A DNA stretch of 64,000 nt, from assembly GCF_001659985.1 (NCBI RefSeq), contig NZ_LYCS01000001.1, positions 186,001 to 250,000 on the forward strand, given 5' to 3'. The stretch is from Oceanobacillus sp. Castelsardo (GTDB lineage: Bacteria; Bacillota; Bacilli; Bacillales; Amphibacillaceae). Within the stretch, counting starts at the first letter, position 1. The number at the start of each line of letters is the position of its first letter. The translations under genes and the position numbers were made by a program. Shown piece after piece: positions 46,372 to 55,716 of the stretch. The notes beneath the pieces are model-generated. The model saw only the letters and a list, made by a program, of their open reading frames with translations, searched no databases and was not told where the DNA came from.

Positions 46372-47110
46372 TGCCATCGCCTCCCATCAACGAGAGCATG
46401 TCAATTATTTTCTGAAAGAATGCTTGTCTACTCTCTCCTCGATGAATTTCGGAATGGAGCTTACCATCACGGATAAAAATAACTCGATCGGAATAACTTG
46501 CCGCTTGTGGATCATGGGTTACCATTAATAAGCTCATTTTTTCCTTTTCATTGATGGACACAAGCATTTTCATAACATCCTTTGATGCTTTCGAATCTAG
46601 GTTCCCAGTTGGCTCATCAGCTAACAGTAATCTAGGCTCATGAATCATTGCCCTTGCAATGGCTACTCGTTGTGCTTGGCCTCCAGATATTTCGTACGTA
46701 CGCTTGTTCATAATGGATGCAATCCCAAGGTATTCTGCAATTTTATGTGCCTTTTCCTTCATTTCTTTAACATGTGTACCCTCTAATGTAAGAGGTAGTA
46801 CTATATTTTCTTCGACAGTCAATGTATGGAGTAAATTAAAATCCTGAAAGATAAATCCTAGTTCATTTCTACGGAATTTGGCTAAATCATTTTTCTTAAG
46901 CCTATGTGGATTGGTTCCTTCGATTTCAACTTCCCCAGTAGACGGTGCATCGTTTGTGGAAATAAGATTTAGTAATGTCGTTTTCCCACTACCAGACGGA
47001 CCCATAATAGCGACAAATTCGCCTTTTTCTATTTCTAAATTGATATCAGTAAGGGCACGATAAGCTACTTTCCCTTCGTAAACCTTACTTACATTTGTTA
47101 GTTTCAGCAT
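46346..47110 (-). CDS. BceA-type ABC transporter ATPase
   Basis: 254 residues: Walker A GPSGSGKTT (about 36-44), Q-loop FQDFNLL, signature SGGQAQRVAIARA, Walker B LLLADEPTGNLDS and H-loop THD. Belongs to the MacB/LolD-like group. Overlaps the permease gene by 26 bp, implying coupled expression. Confidence 0.93.
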   Translation of the reverse strand: MLKLTNVSKVYEGKVAYRALTDINLEIEKGEFVAIMGPSGSGKTTLLNLISTNDAPSTGEVEIEGTNPHRLKKNDLAKFRRNELGFIFQDFNLLHTLTVEENIVLPLTLEGTHVKEMKEKAHKIAEYLGIASIMNKRTYEISGGQAQRVAIARAMIHEPRLLLADEPTGNLDSKASKDVMKMLVSINEKEKMSLLMVTHDPQAASYSDRVIFIRDGKLHSEIHRGESRQAFFQKIIDMLSLMGGDGNDFSSVRV

Positions 47111-47194
47111 AATTATTCTCCTCTTCTAAATGCTTCTATATTAAGTATAGCCTAGGAGTTATACGGTAAACCATCGATTATGCTTTCATGAATC

Positions 47195-48196
47195 TTACAT
47201 TTCTGTAAGGTTTTGTGTCTTTGAAAAAACAATTCGTACGGTCGTCCCTACACCAACCGTGGATTCCAGTTCAATGGAGTGCTCTAGCCTTTCAGCAACT
47301 TCTTTTACTAAATAAAGCCCCATACCTGTTGATTCCCGATTTTTTCGCCCGTTTTCCCCAGTAAAAAATTTATGGAACACACGCTTTTGATCCACAACCG
47401 GGATACCAATACCAAAATCTTTAACTTCAATTACTGCTTCCCCTGCACGTTCATAAACAGACAGGGAAAGTTGTTTGGTTTTTCCAGTAGAATATTTAAC
47501 AGCATTATGTATCAGTTGCGTCAATAGAAAGAAAAGCCACTTCTCATCGGTTGCCACTTTTATTTCTGCCTTTTCTTCCTTCAATTGTGGATACACTTCA
47601 TTACGAATGTAAAAGCGTTTGTTTTCTTGATTCACTTCATGTATTAATTTGGATAGGAGGACTGGCTTAATATGAAAATCTTCTGTAATTGTACGAAGTC
47701 TTGCCATATAAAGCACGGTATTCAACCCATTACGCATCCGCTCCGTTTCCTCCCGAATGCTAGACGATTCTGGTTCATCTAATGTTTGTGCCGTTAGTTC
47801 AATCACAGAAAGGGGTGTCTTCATTTGATGTACCCATCGATCCATAAATAACAAATGCTCATCCTGTCTGTCTTCTGCCTTTTGAAGCTCCTCTTGATAT
47901 AAACGGTACTGAGTGACAAGTAACTGATTAAGCGCTTCTGATATTGGTGCTTGTTCGGTAGTCTCAAGAGATTGATCCAGTGATTCTATTGGATTCTGTA
48001 ACCTTTGATAGAATTTTTTTCTACTAATATAGCGGTAGGCAAGAAATGTAGTTAAGAATACGAGGGATAAAAAAACAGCATAAATACTGACACTTACCCC
48101 CCTATAACCATCTAACAAAAACAGTATCGGTACCATGATAGCCTGGATAAGATGCATCACAATGAGTAAAAAATGCTCACGAATAAATAAGCTCAT
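47195..48196 (-). CDS. Intramembrane-sensing histidine kinase (BceS-like)
   Basis: 333 residues. Two N-terminal helices with almost no extracellular loop; the phospho-acceptor His is in WVHQMKTPLSVIEL (about 120-133); ATP-binding motifs are HNAVKYS, KDFGIGI and GMGLYLVKE. IM-HKs of this type receive signals from their BceAB transporter. ATG 48196 overlaps the regulator stop (ATGA) and follows GAGGAG. Confidence 0.92.
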   Translation of the reverse strand: MSLFIREHFLLIVMHLIQAIMVPILFLLDGYRGVSVSIYAVFLSLVFLTTFLAYRYISRKKFYQRLQNPIESLDQSLETTEQAPISEALNQLLVTQYRLYQEELQKAEDRQDEHLLFMDRWVHQMKTPLSVIELTAQTLDEPESSSIREETERMRNGLNTVLYMARLRTITEDFHIKPVLLSKLIHEVNQENKRFYIRNEVYPQLKEEKAEIKVATDEKWLFFLLTQLIHNAVKYSTGKTKQLSLSVYERAGEAVIEVKDFGIGIPVVDQKRVFHKFFTGENGRKNRESTGMGLYLVKEVAERLEHSIELESTVGVGTTVRIVFSKTQNLTEM

Positions 48197-48897
48197 GCTT
48201 TCTCCTCTTCCCATGTAATACGTAGACGGTATCCTGCTCCTCTAACGGTTTCTATAGCATCATTCATTCCTAATTCTTGAAACTTTTTCCGAACGCGAGC
48301 AATATTAACATTCAGCGTATTTTCATCAACATATGCTTGATCATCCCAAAGCTTCGCCAATAAATCTTGCCGACCAGCAACACGAGGATAGCGTTCCAAC
48401 AGACTTTCAATAATATCAGTTTCATTCTTTGTTAATGATGCGACTTTATTTCTAAATTGAATTTCAAGTCGTTCCGGATATAACGTTAAGTCCCCTTGGA
48501 TAATTACCCTCTCTTTATAGTTTGTCGCATATTCCCCGTATGCGCGTCGCATTTGACTTCGTATTTTCGCCATGACAATATCGGGATGAAAAGGCTTCGT
48601 AATAAAATCATCTCCACCATTTTCGATTGCCATTACTTGGTCCATCTCTCCTGTACGAGCAGAAATAAATATAACGGGGCAAATAGACTCTTTCCGAATT
48701 TGCCTACACCAATAATATCCGTCATAACTAGGTAAATTAATATCTAGTAAAAGAAGATTTGGTTCAACATCACGGAATGTAGCCATTATATTTTCAAAGT
48801 CTTTAGCAATTATCACTTCATATCCGTACTTTTCTATATACATACTTAGGTATTCTGCAATTTTCATATCATCTTCAACAATCATGATTTTTTCCAT
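48193..48897 (-). CDS. OmpR-family response regulator (BceR-like)
   Basis: 234 residues. Receiver domain with phospho-acceptor Asp in LLLLDINLP (about residue 52) and KPF; winged HTH from about 130 (LTKNETDIIESLLE, VNIARVRKKF). First gene of the four-gene regulator-kinase-ATPase-permease module on the minus strand. It should activate the downstream transporter genes on peptide stress. Confidence 0.93.
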   Translation of the reverse strand: MEKIMIVEDDMKIAEYLSMYIEKYGYEVIIAKDFENIMATFRDVEPNLLLLDINLPSYDGYYWCRQIRKESICPVIFISARTGEMDQVMAIENGGDDFITKPFHPDIVMAKIRSQMRRAYGEYATNYKERVIIQGDLTLYPERLEIQFRNKVASLTKNETDIIESLLERYPRVAGRQDLLAKLWDDQAYVDENTLNVNIARVRKKFQELGMNDAIETVRGAGYRLRITWEEEKA

Positions 48898-48983
48898 GTA
48901 TGAATTACTCCTATTTCAATAAATTAAGTTAAATTTAACATAACAAGTTCATTTCATGCTATATTGGCTCTAGCATAATAAAA

Positions 48984-49012
48984 AAGGGATAAGAGTTGAA
49001 TTCCTATCCCTT
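48984..49012 (-). terminator. Terminator of the aspD gene
   Basis: AAGGGATA and TATCCCTT arms followed by TTTTTATTA on the minus strand; it also isolates the Bce module. Confidence 0.75.
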
Positions 49013-49021
49013 CTTTACATA

Positions 49022-50638
49022 TTACCCTTTTCCTTTTTTCCATTCTTTTACATAATCATCTAGTACATTTTTAAGTTCTTGGCCTATATGTGAATAGGCG
49101 TCATCATTTAGATTGGCAAGAGATACACGAATGGACCATTCTGGTGCTAAAAACCCTTCCCCACTTAGTAATACAATCGATGACTTTTCGGCTAGTCGGT
49201 ATAAAATATCAATCGGTTTATAATTCTTTTTTAAGTAATCCGTGAATCCTTCTTCATATTGATGATTGCACCAAATTTCCAAGTCAATTTCTGTATAATA
49301 ATCCGCGTTATTTGGTAAAGGTTTCCTCGGTAATCCTAGACCTTCATATAATAAATTCATTCGCCGTTCTAGAATGTCATTTGTTTTATCTTTGTACTTA
49401 TTATTCGAATCAAGCAAGGAAAAAATAGAAAACAATGCCATTTGTACTTGCTGCGGGGTGGATAGACCGGCTGTATGGTTCATCGCAACATCTCTACTAT
49501 CTGCTACCATGCGATCTATAAATTTAAGGGTTTTCGGATTTCTTGTAAGAGAAGCATACCGTTTATTTAGAACGTCTATCTCTTCGTCGGGTAATTCTTT
49601 GATTAATTTATCAAAGACATTCGTTTGGTTTATAGCGATTGTACCTAAACGCCAACCCGTCACACCAAAATATTTGGAAAATGAATACACACCAATCGTA
49701 TTAAAAGGTAAATCTACCATTAAAGAACGAAAGCCTTCCACAAAGGTGCCGTACACATCATCGGAAATAATCATAAGATCTGGATTATCTTGTTTGACGA
49801 TTCGTATAATTTGTTCGACAGATTCCTTTTTAATTGAAACAGATGGTGGATTACTCGGATTAGCTAGGAAAAGTGCTTTAATATCTTTATCCTTTAACTT
49901 TTCTAATTCCTCATCTGGGTATTGCCATGTATGTTGTCCTTCATCATCTATATCCATTGCCTCTATTTTAACAAGTTCATAATCATTGTTAGGTAGTTCC
50001 GGAATCTCAATATATGGTGGAAAAATAGGAACCATCACCGCTATTTTAGACCCTTTTGGTAGTAAATGATTTTTGTATAACGTTCCAAAAATATAGCACA
50101 TCGCCGCTGTTGCCCCTTCCACCGCGAATAAATCAAATGGACCGCACGATCTATCCCCACCACCTAACTCTTTAAATAAAAAATCATACACAACTTGTTC
50201 CGTTCTTACAAGCATTCGGTCTGGATTAGGATAGTTATCACCAATAATTCCATCTACTAGTTCATAAACCCATGAATCAGGTTCAAATTGTTTCGTTGTA
50301 ATTCCGTAGTCAATGATTTCCTTTAGTAATTGTATTCCTGGAACCTGCTGATTTCCCTTCACATATGTATAGAACCGTTCTGCAATACCAACACGATTTG
50401 GCATGCCGGCCAAATCACCATCATTCCAAACTCTTCTTGATTCGGTAATCGCAAATTGTCCTAATGCAAAGAACGCTTCTCGAGGTGTTGCTGCAATCCA
50501 GTTCGGATTACCGCGACCTGCATCTAACATCGTTCTCGTTATTCTCTTTTTTCCTTTAGCGAGATCAATAAGTTTGTCTTTTAATTCAAACGGACTTATT
50601 TTTTCTAACTGACTACTTTCCTTTTTTAGTTTATCCAT
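49022..50638 (-). CDS. aspD: Bifunctional aspartate 4-decarboxylase/aminotransferase
   Basis: 538 residues, PLP fold type I, longer than ordinary aminotransferases as expected for AspD/AsdA. LDAGRGNPNWIAATPREAF is the conserved N-terminal stretch, and YSFSKYFGVTGWRLG holds the PLP Lys. It converts aspartate to alanine and CO2. With an aspartate:alanine exchanger it can generate proton-motive force, but no such exchanger is adjacent. ATG 50638 follows AGGAGG. A 22-codon remnant of a second aspD lies at 60895-60962. Confidence 0.92.
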   Translation of the reverse strand: MDKLKKESSQLEKISPFELKDKLIDLAKGKKRITRTMLDAGRGNPNWIAATPREAFFALGQFAITESRRVWNDGDLAGMPNRVGIAERFYTYVKGNQQVPGIQLLKEIIDYGITTKQFEPDSWVYELVDGIIGDNYPNPDRMLVRTEQVVYDFLFKELGGGDRSCGPFDLFAVEGATAAMCYIFGTLYKNHLLPKGSKIAVMVPIFPPYIEIPELPNNDYELVKIEAMDIDDEGQHTWQYPDEELEKLKDKDIKALFLANPSNPPSVSIKKESVEQIIRIVKQDNPDLMIISDDVYGTFVEGFRSLMVDLPFNTIGVYSFSKYFGVTGWRLGTIAINQTNVFDKLIKELPDEEIDVLNKRYASLTRNPKTLKFIDRMVADSRDVAMNHTAGLSTPQQVQMALFSIFSLLDSNNKYKDKTNDILERRMNLLYEGLGLPRKPLPNNADYYTEIDLEIWCNHQYEEGFTDYLKKNYKPIDILYRLAEKSSIVLLSGEGFLAPEWSIRVSLANLNDDAYSHIGQELKNVLDDYVKEWKKGKG

Positions 50639-50794
50639 AAAAATCCTCCTAAACAAGCTTCATAACCAAAGTATTCCACTATTTCACGTGGAATATGATT
50701 GGATAACAACTGTTTTGGAAAGGATAAGGGCGCTATGGCTATGTGGATAAAAAAAGTTAAGCGAGGTTAAACTATACGGATGCCAAAGATAGAG

Positions 50795-50902
50795 TTAAAC
50801 TGACTGTTAGTTGAACGAATCGGGCTTTTACTGGCTGCCCGTCCCCCACTTACAATTGTTAGATTCTCCTCAATTTCTTGAAATGGGGTCTTACAGCCAG
50901 TT
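50795..50902 (-). ncRNA. Orphan ωRNA-like structured element (IS605/TnpB right-end type, candidate)
   Basis: On the minus strand, ACTGGCTG pairs with CAGCCAGT eight-for-eight around a second stem (CCCCATTT with AAGTGGGG, one wobble). An overlapping CGGGC...GCCCG pairing makes a pseudoknot-like alternative. GATTCGTTCAACTAAC follows. This nested pattern recalls guide-RNA regions at the right end of IS605-family elements. No tnpB frame is left. The identification is from memory of such ends; the secondary structure is seen directly. Confidence 0.4.
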
Positions 50903-50927
50903 AACCTGCGATAAAAGTTAGAGGGTG

Positions 50928-52712
50928 ATGAGCATACAAGAATATGCATTAATTGCAATTGTAATCATAATTGTACTTGGTATTTTCTCACAATGGTTAG
51001 CATGGAAGATACAATGGCCTTCCATCGTTATTATGTCTATTGCCGGCCTATTGATAGGACCCGTCCTGGGACTTTTTAATCCTAAGGATGCACTAGGAGC
51101 TTTATACAGCCCTATTATTTCTCTCGCGGTTGCTGTTATTTTATTCGAGGGTAGCACAAGTTTAGATATCCGTGAATTAAAAGGCATCTCCAAATCAGTA
51201 TTTAGAGTAGTCACGTTAGGAGCTTTTCTTGCTTGGATTGGAGGATCATTAACAGCGCATTATGTTGCTAATCTAAGTTTAGAAATTTCCTTCATTATTG
51301 GTGGGCTATTTGTGGTAACAGGGCCGACCGTGATTATTCCGCTACTTAGACAGGCAAAGTTAAAACCGAGAACAGCTGCAGTATTGAAATGGGAAGGTAT
51401 TGTCGTTGATCCAATCGGGCCACTTCTAGCATTATTGGCATACGAAATAATTAAAATTACAACGAACTACTCCTTTCATATTATAGATTTAGCTCCATTC
51501 TTTTTGGCGGCTATCGTAGCGATCTTGCTTGGAATTGGAATTGGCTTACTCATTAGTGTTCTTGTTGATAAGGGATTATTTCCTGAATATCTAAAAACGC
51601 CAATTATTTTATCCTTTGTATTTATTTGTTTTACTTTAGCGGAAGTAGTGATGCATGAGACGGGAATGCTTGCTGTTACTGCAATGGGAATTACTCTAGG
51701 AAGAACAAAAAAATATGTGCGTTCGATTGGAAGCATTGGACATTTTGTGGAAAATGTATCCGTATTATTAACGTCCACTATTTTCATTCTTTTAACCTCT
51801 TCTTTAACAAGAGAAACAATATTAGAAGTTTTTAGCTGGCCGATTATTAGTTTTGTACTAGTTATGCTTTTTCTTGTCCGGCCTCTTTCCATATTTATTT
51901 CAACCATTGGAACAGAGCTAACCATGCAAGAAAAAACACTTATCGGGTGGATTGCACCAAGAGGAATCGTTGCTTTAACCGTCTCAGGATATTTTGCCGA
52001 ATTATTAGTTGATGATGGGTATGCAGATGCTTCAATATTAACCGCATTAACATTTGCACTTGTGTTCATTACCGTTTGTGTACATGGCTTTTCACTTGGC
52101 CCCATTGCAAAAAAACTAAACCTTGCGAATACCGAACCACCAGGAATATTAATTGTTGGTGCGAGTAGTTTTGCTATTGCATTTGCAGACCAATTAAACA
52201 AAATGGGTACGCCAGTATTGATCAGTGATACATCGAACGATCGTTTATATCAAGCTAAAAAACTAGGTATTACCACCTTTCATGGAGAGATTTTAACAGA
52301 ACATTCCGGGTATGATCTTGACTTGACTCCATATGAAAAAATCATGGCGATGACAGGAGATGCGGCATATAACGCTCTCGTATGCCAATCATTTGTTCCT
52401 GAATTTGGTTATAACCATACATTTGCTCTGGTCTCCAATAATGAAGATAGTAATGTACCAGTTTCCCTTCATTCCCATATTCTCTTTGGGGAGAATGATG
52501 TTTTTAGGGAATTGAACCGAAAAGTGAACATTGGATTTACGATTCAAGCTATGAATATCCCCCAAAAAGGTAGTATGAAAAAGAATGAACTAAAACTAAA
52601 TGGAACACCATTATGTATACGAAGAAAAAGTGGAGAGATTGATTTAATAACCCTTAGGGAAAAAATAAACTTAGAAGAAGATGATCAACTTATCGCATTA
52701 ATTGCCCCTTAA
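50928..52712 (+). CDS. CPA1-type cation:proton antiporter with C-terminal TrkA-N-like domain
   Basis: About 594 residues: roughly 12 helices (1-400) of the Na+/H+ exchanger family, with GPTVIIPLLR and VVDPIGPLLALLAYE holding the ion-binding Asp, then a cytosolic Rossmann-like regulatory part (about 405-590; ILIVGASSFAIAFADQLNKM). GTG/ATG open the frame behind AGAGGGTG; ATG 50928 is chosen. It exports Na+ or K+, fitting a salt-adapted host. Followed by a strong terminator. Confidence 0.88.
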   Translation: MSIQEYALIAIVIIIVLGIFSQWLAWKIQWPSIVIMSIAGLLIGPVLGLFNPKDALGALYSPIISLAVAVILFEGSTSLDIRELKGISKSVFRVVTLGAFLAWIGGSLTAHYVANLSLEISFIIGGLFVVTGPTVIIPLLRQAKLKPRTAAVLKWEGIVVDPIGPLLALLAYEIIKITTNYSFHIIDLAPFFLAAIVAILLGIGIGLLISVLVDKGLFPEYLKTPIILSFVFICFTLAEVVMHETGMLAVTAMGITLGRTKKYVRSIGSIGHFVENVSVLLTSTIFILLTSSLTRETILEVFSWPIISFVLVMLFLVRPLSIFISTIGTELTMQEKTLIGWIAPRGIVALTVSGYFAELLVDDGYADASILTALTFALVFITVCVHGFSLGPIAKKLNLANTEPPGILIVGASSFAIAFADQLNKMGTPVLISDTSNDRLYQAKKLGITTFHGEILTEHSGYDLDLTPYEKIMAMTGDAAYNALVCQSFVPEFGYNHTFALVSNNEDSNVPVSLHSHILFGENDVFRELNRKVNIGFTIQAMNIPQKGSMKKNELKLNGTPLCIRRKSGEIDLITLREKINLEEDDQLIALIAP

Positions 52713-52714
52713 TA

Positions 52715-52761
52715 CACATAAAAAGAAGATAGGATTACATCCCCTATCTTCTTTTTATGTG
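52715..52761 (+). terminator. Terminator of the antiporter gene
   Basis: Perfect 19-bp arms (52715-52733, 52743-52761) starting three bases after the stop codon; the second arm contains CTTTTT. Confidence 0.8.
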
Positions 52762-52922
52762 CCTAGCAAACCTCTGCCCTAAGAAGGATTATCGCTTTGT
52801 ATTCTTGAATAGATTAATTAATAGTATGTTTTCGGGCATTCCGAGAGAAGTTTTCGAATATGGGTGTAAAGGAACGAAAGAATAACGTGTTTCTATATAA
52901 AAAGGATAAAGGGGATATCACC

Positions 52923-53750
52923 ATGTTGAATGAAAAAATTCATGTTGCCGTGCCAACAGCTTTTTATGAAGATGAATCATTAAATATTCAGGGGACAATT
53001 AGCCATATAAAAGACTTGTATAAACAAGGAGTAAAATCTGTTCTTGTTTCGGGAACTACCGGAGAACAGCATAGTTTAAACCTCCATGAGAAAATGGACT
53101 TAATAAACGGTTTAGAAATAGAAGAAGAACTTATTTGTAATATGGAAATTATATTTGGTGTGGCTTCAATTAGACAGAAAGAAGCTGAACAACTGGCTAA
53201 AAAGATTCGTAATACAAGGTTATCTGGTATTATGCTTGGGTACCCACCATATATTAGACCGACTCAAGAAGAAGCATTCATATATGCCAAGAGGATTATA
53301 CATTATAGCAATAAACCTACCATTTTATATAATAATCCAAAAAGAACTGGATTTGATTTATCAGCAGAAAGTATTATTCAATTAACTAAGATGAACCTAG
53401 TGGTTGGAATAAAAGATGCTGGCAATAAAGAAAAAGTGGATAGCATAAAAAATGGGATGCCAAGAGGTAATTTTTATTTTTATGCTGGTGGAGAAGAAGA
53501 TTTAGAGGAAAAAGTATTATATGGATATGATCGTCTCTCTTCCATTGCTGGGAATGTTTACCCAACGGAAATAAGTCAATGGTTTCAAAAAATGCTTATG
53601 AAGCAAAAAATTAGTAAACAAGAAAGCGACAAAATAGAAACTATTATGGAATTAGTCTATCAAGGAAATGCTATTTTGAATGTAAAAGAAATCATTAATC
53701 ATAAGGGGGTTCCAATGGGGATTTGTAGAAGTCCAATAGGAAATGGTTAA
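52923..53750 (+). CDS. DapA/NanA-family class I aldolase or dehydratase
   Basis: 275 residues of the dihydrodipicolinate-synthase superfamily. GTTGEQHSLNLHEK (phosphate/carboxylate loop), ILYNNPKRTG (catalytic Tyr) and VVGIKDAGN (Schiff-base Lys) are all present, so it should be active on a 2-oxo acid. The housekeeping DapA is unlikely given isolated context. ATG 52923 follows AAAGGGG; the frame extends back to 52860. A remnant of a paralog's C-terminus lies at 61318-61395. Confidence 0.82.
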   Translation: MLNEKIHVAVPTAFYEDESLNIQGTISHIKDLYKQGVKSVLVSGTTGEQHSLNLHEKMDLINGLEIEEELICNMEIIFGVASIRQKEAEQLAKKIRNTRLSGIMLGYPPYIRPTQEEAFIYAKRIIHYSNKPTILYNNPKRTGFDLSAESIIQLTKMNLVVGIKDAGNKEKVDSIKNGMPRGNFYFYAGGEEDLEEKVLYGYDRLSSIAGNVYPTEISQWFQKMLMKQKISKQESDKIETIMELVYQGNAILNVKEIINHKGVPMGICRSPIGNG

Positions 53751-53805
53751 TTCTAAGCGTTGCTACACCCCAGGATCCTTGGGGGGAGTAAGGATTCATG
53801 AAGCC

Positions 53806-53845
53806 AGTCCCTCACTTCTCTATCACTTTAGTGAAGTGAGGGACT
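53806..53845. terminator. Terminator between dapA-like and methyltransferase genes
   Basis: Perfect 13-bp arms (AGTCCCTCACTTC and complement). A shorter palindrome, CCCCAGGATCCTTGGGG, sits just before it (53768-53784). Confidence 0.65.
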
Positions 53846-53860
53846 AAGTTTGCCTAATAC

Positions 53861-54913
53861 TTATGCTTTTGTACGGTAGTTAAGATTATGATTTTTTAAT
53901 GTTTTATCTGTCCCGAATAAGAAGTGCTTCTCCATATCTGGTGAATATTTAGAGTTAACTGTTTGGTTCCCTGTCGCCTCTGCTACTGCCCTTAACATAG
54001 CAGGTGATGCTCCGCAACAAAGGCCAATATAATTAATACCAATATTTTGTGCTTCTTTCGCCCAAGCCGCTAATTCATACCGATTATGATATAGAGGATC
54101 TAACGATGTTGGGAAAGTTGTTTCAGTCGGTAGCGAACAACTGCATCCTCCATCAGGTAAGTTAAAGAATGTCGGGTGTTCTTCTGACGTTCGATAAGGA
54201 ATTGGTAATCCACCAACAAAACCTTCTACCTCTTCCCGAATTCTCTTTAGGAATGGTTGCATTGTGTCTGGACCACGGAAACAGTTCATTCCAACCACTA
54301 ACGCACCTTTTTCCGAAAGAATTTTACAAGATTCTTCTACTGTATAACCATCGCGCAATATATTTTCACCCATCAGCCCTAATGTAACAACTGCCGGCAA
54401 GTCTTGTTTTTGAATTTCTTCTAACGCAATAACAGCCTCTTCGTGGTAATAAAGGGTTTCAGCATTTATAAAATCTACTCCTTCTTCTTTACACCATTTG
54501 ACCATCTCCGCAAACATACTTCTTACTTTTTCCTTAGATTCAGGATCTTCAGGATCAAAGATATTTGTATTCGAAATGTTACCTGCCACTAATGCTTCCT
54601 CTATCGGATGTTCTTTTGCTACTTCCTTTGCCAAGCGTATCGCACTTCGGTTTAATGGCTCAAGTAAATGTTCTTTACCTATAATTCTCATTTTTTCACG
54701 GTGAGCATTATAGGTAAAAGCTAAAACAACATCTGAACCCGCATTCATATAATCCCGATATGTTTGTTTTAAAACCTCAGGGTGTTCCAAAGCTACTTCA
54801 GGTACAAAAGATCCCGCTTGTAAATATCCTCTACGTTCTAATTCAAATAAATACCCTTCTCCTACAATGACAGTACCTTCTTTTAACCTTTGTTCTAAAC
54901 TTCTTTTTCTCAT
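53861..54913 (-). CDS. Homocysteine/betaine S-methyltransferase family protein (zinc)
   Basis: About 350 residues of the Hcy-binding TIM-barrel family. VGEGYLFELERRGYLQAG at the start, GSDVVLAFTYNAHREKM, GMNCFRGP (first zinc Cys) and YIGLCCGASPAML (the Cys pair) give the complete zinc site. Relatives include betaine-homocysteine methyltransferase and MmuM-like enzymes. A betaine donor would fit the osmolyte context, but the donor is not predictable. ATG 54913 is better spaced from GAGGGG than 54919. Confidence 0.85.
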   Translation of the reverse strand: MRKRSLEQRLKEGTVIVGEGYLFELERRGYLQAGSFVPEVALEHPEVLKQTYRDYMNAGSDVVLAFTYNAHREKMRIIGKEHLLEPLNRSAIRLAKEVAKEHPIEEALVAGNISNTNIFDPEDPESKEKVRSMFAEMVKWCKEEGVDFINAETLYYHEEAVIALEEIQKQDLPAVVTLGLMGENILRDGYTVEESCKILSEKGALVVGMNCFRGPDTMQPFLKRIREEVEGFVGGLPIPYRTSEEHPTFFNLPDGGCSCSLPTETTFPTSLDPLYHNRYELAAWAKEAQNIGINYIGLCCGASPAMLRAVAEATGNQTVNSKYSPDMEKHFLFGTDKTLKNHNLNYRTKA

Positions 54914-55101
54914 TATCATTTACCCCTCTCCCATTTGATTTAAGGTTAGTTTATCATCAGAAATTGATATAGCATAATACTTAAGGTCTATTGTTCGCCA
55001 TAGCTTTAAGCTATAACAAAGATTCTTACTTAGTTATGGGGTTTTATGGAAACTACTGATAACTCTATATTCAGTTTCCGGTGAATCTAACACTTTTGCT
55101 C

Positions 55102-55130
55102 TTGACAATTGGGTTAAGGTAAAATAATAT
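55102..55130 (+). promoter_or_regulatory. SigA promoter of the marR-MMPL operon
   Basis: A perfect TTGACA, 17 bp, TAATAT; predicted start near 55137, inside the operator cluster. Confidence 0.7.
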
Positions 55131-55132
55131 AT

Positions 55133-55168
55133 ATCGTATACGATGTATCGTACACGATGAATCGATTC
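55133..55168. promoter_or_regulatory. Tandem palindromic operators of the MarR repressor
   Basis: Perfect palindrome ATCGTATACGAT (55133-55144), near-copy ATCGTACACGAT (55147-55158) and GAATCGATTC (55159-55168), directly over the start of transcription. Centres of the first two are 14 bp apart. Confidence 0.65.
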
Positions 55169-55182
55169 GGAGGTGAGATATT

Positions 55183-55686
55183 ATGGATCTAGCTGAGTTT
55201 CTTGGAGAGTCTATTGATTTTATCCATCGCTACACGATGAAAAGCCTTCAGAAACAAGCGGAGGAACATGGAGTTACCATTCCCCAAGTAAGGGTACTCG
55301 GTGAAGTTTATGCTCATAAAACTGTTAGTATTAAGCAACTCTCGCAAAACCTAAAAATGACGCAAAGTACTGTTTCAGACATTGTCGATAGACTTGTTTC
55401 CAAAGGTTTTCTCGTCAAAAATTCTAATCCTAAGGACAAGAGATTAGTAGATATTTCATTGTCTAATAGGCTTGCGGAGGATATTCATGAGAGTATATCG
55501 AAGTTGACGAATCAGTCATTAATCGATGTATTAAAACTCTTAAATCCTAATGAACAGGAGATTGTGGAGAAAGGAATGCACTTATTGGTCTCGGCTGTGA
55601 AGGATAAAATGATAGAAGAAGGAATGGAAAATCGTGAATTCCTAGACATTTTGTACTTTCCTGAGAAAGATCAACATAGAAAATAA
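55183..55686 (+). CDS. MarR-family repressor of the MMPL exporter
   Basis: 167 residues: winged HTH at about 30-95 (SIKQLSQNLKMTQSTVSDIV, wing KDKRLVDISLS) and dimerisation helices. Good GGAGGTGAG start. It sits 30 bp before the exporter gene and behind palindromic operators, the usual autoregulated drug-response arrangement. Confidence 0.92.
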   Translation: MDLAEFLGESIDFIHRYTMKSLQKQAEEHGVTIPQVRVLGEVYAHKTVSIKQLSQNLKMTQSTVSDIVDRLVSKGFLVKNSNPKDKRLVDISLSNRLAEDIHESISKLTNQSLIDVLKLLNPNEQEIVEKGMHLLVSAVKDKMIEEGMENREFLDILYFPEKDQHRK

Positions 55687-55716
55687 GCATTTTAATTGAA
55701 ATTGGGAGGATACAAA

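Noticed and set aside
49374-49982. 202-codon frame antisense to aspD
   Set aside because: Shadow frame with Ser-rich composition and no motifs.
50767-50958. 63-codon minus frame across the ωRNA-like element
   Set aside because: It translates a structured RNA region and has no ribosome site; no transposase motif is visible.
51476-52201. 241-codon frame antisense to the antiporter
   Set aside because: Shadow of a strongly coding plus-strand gene; Ser/Lys/Ile-rich with no recognisable domain.
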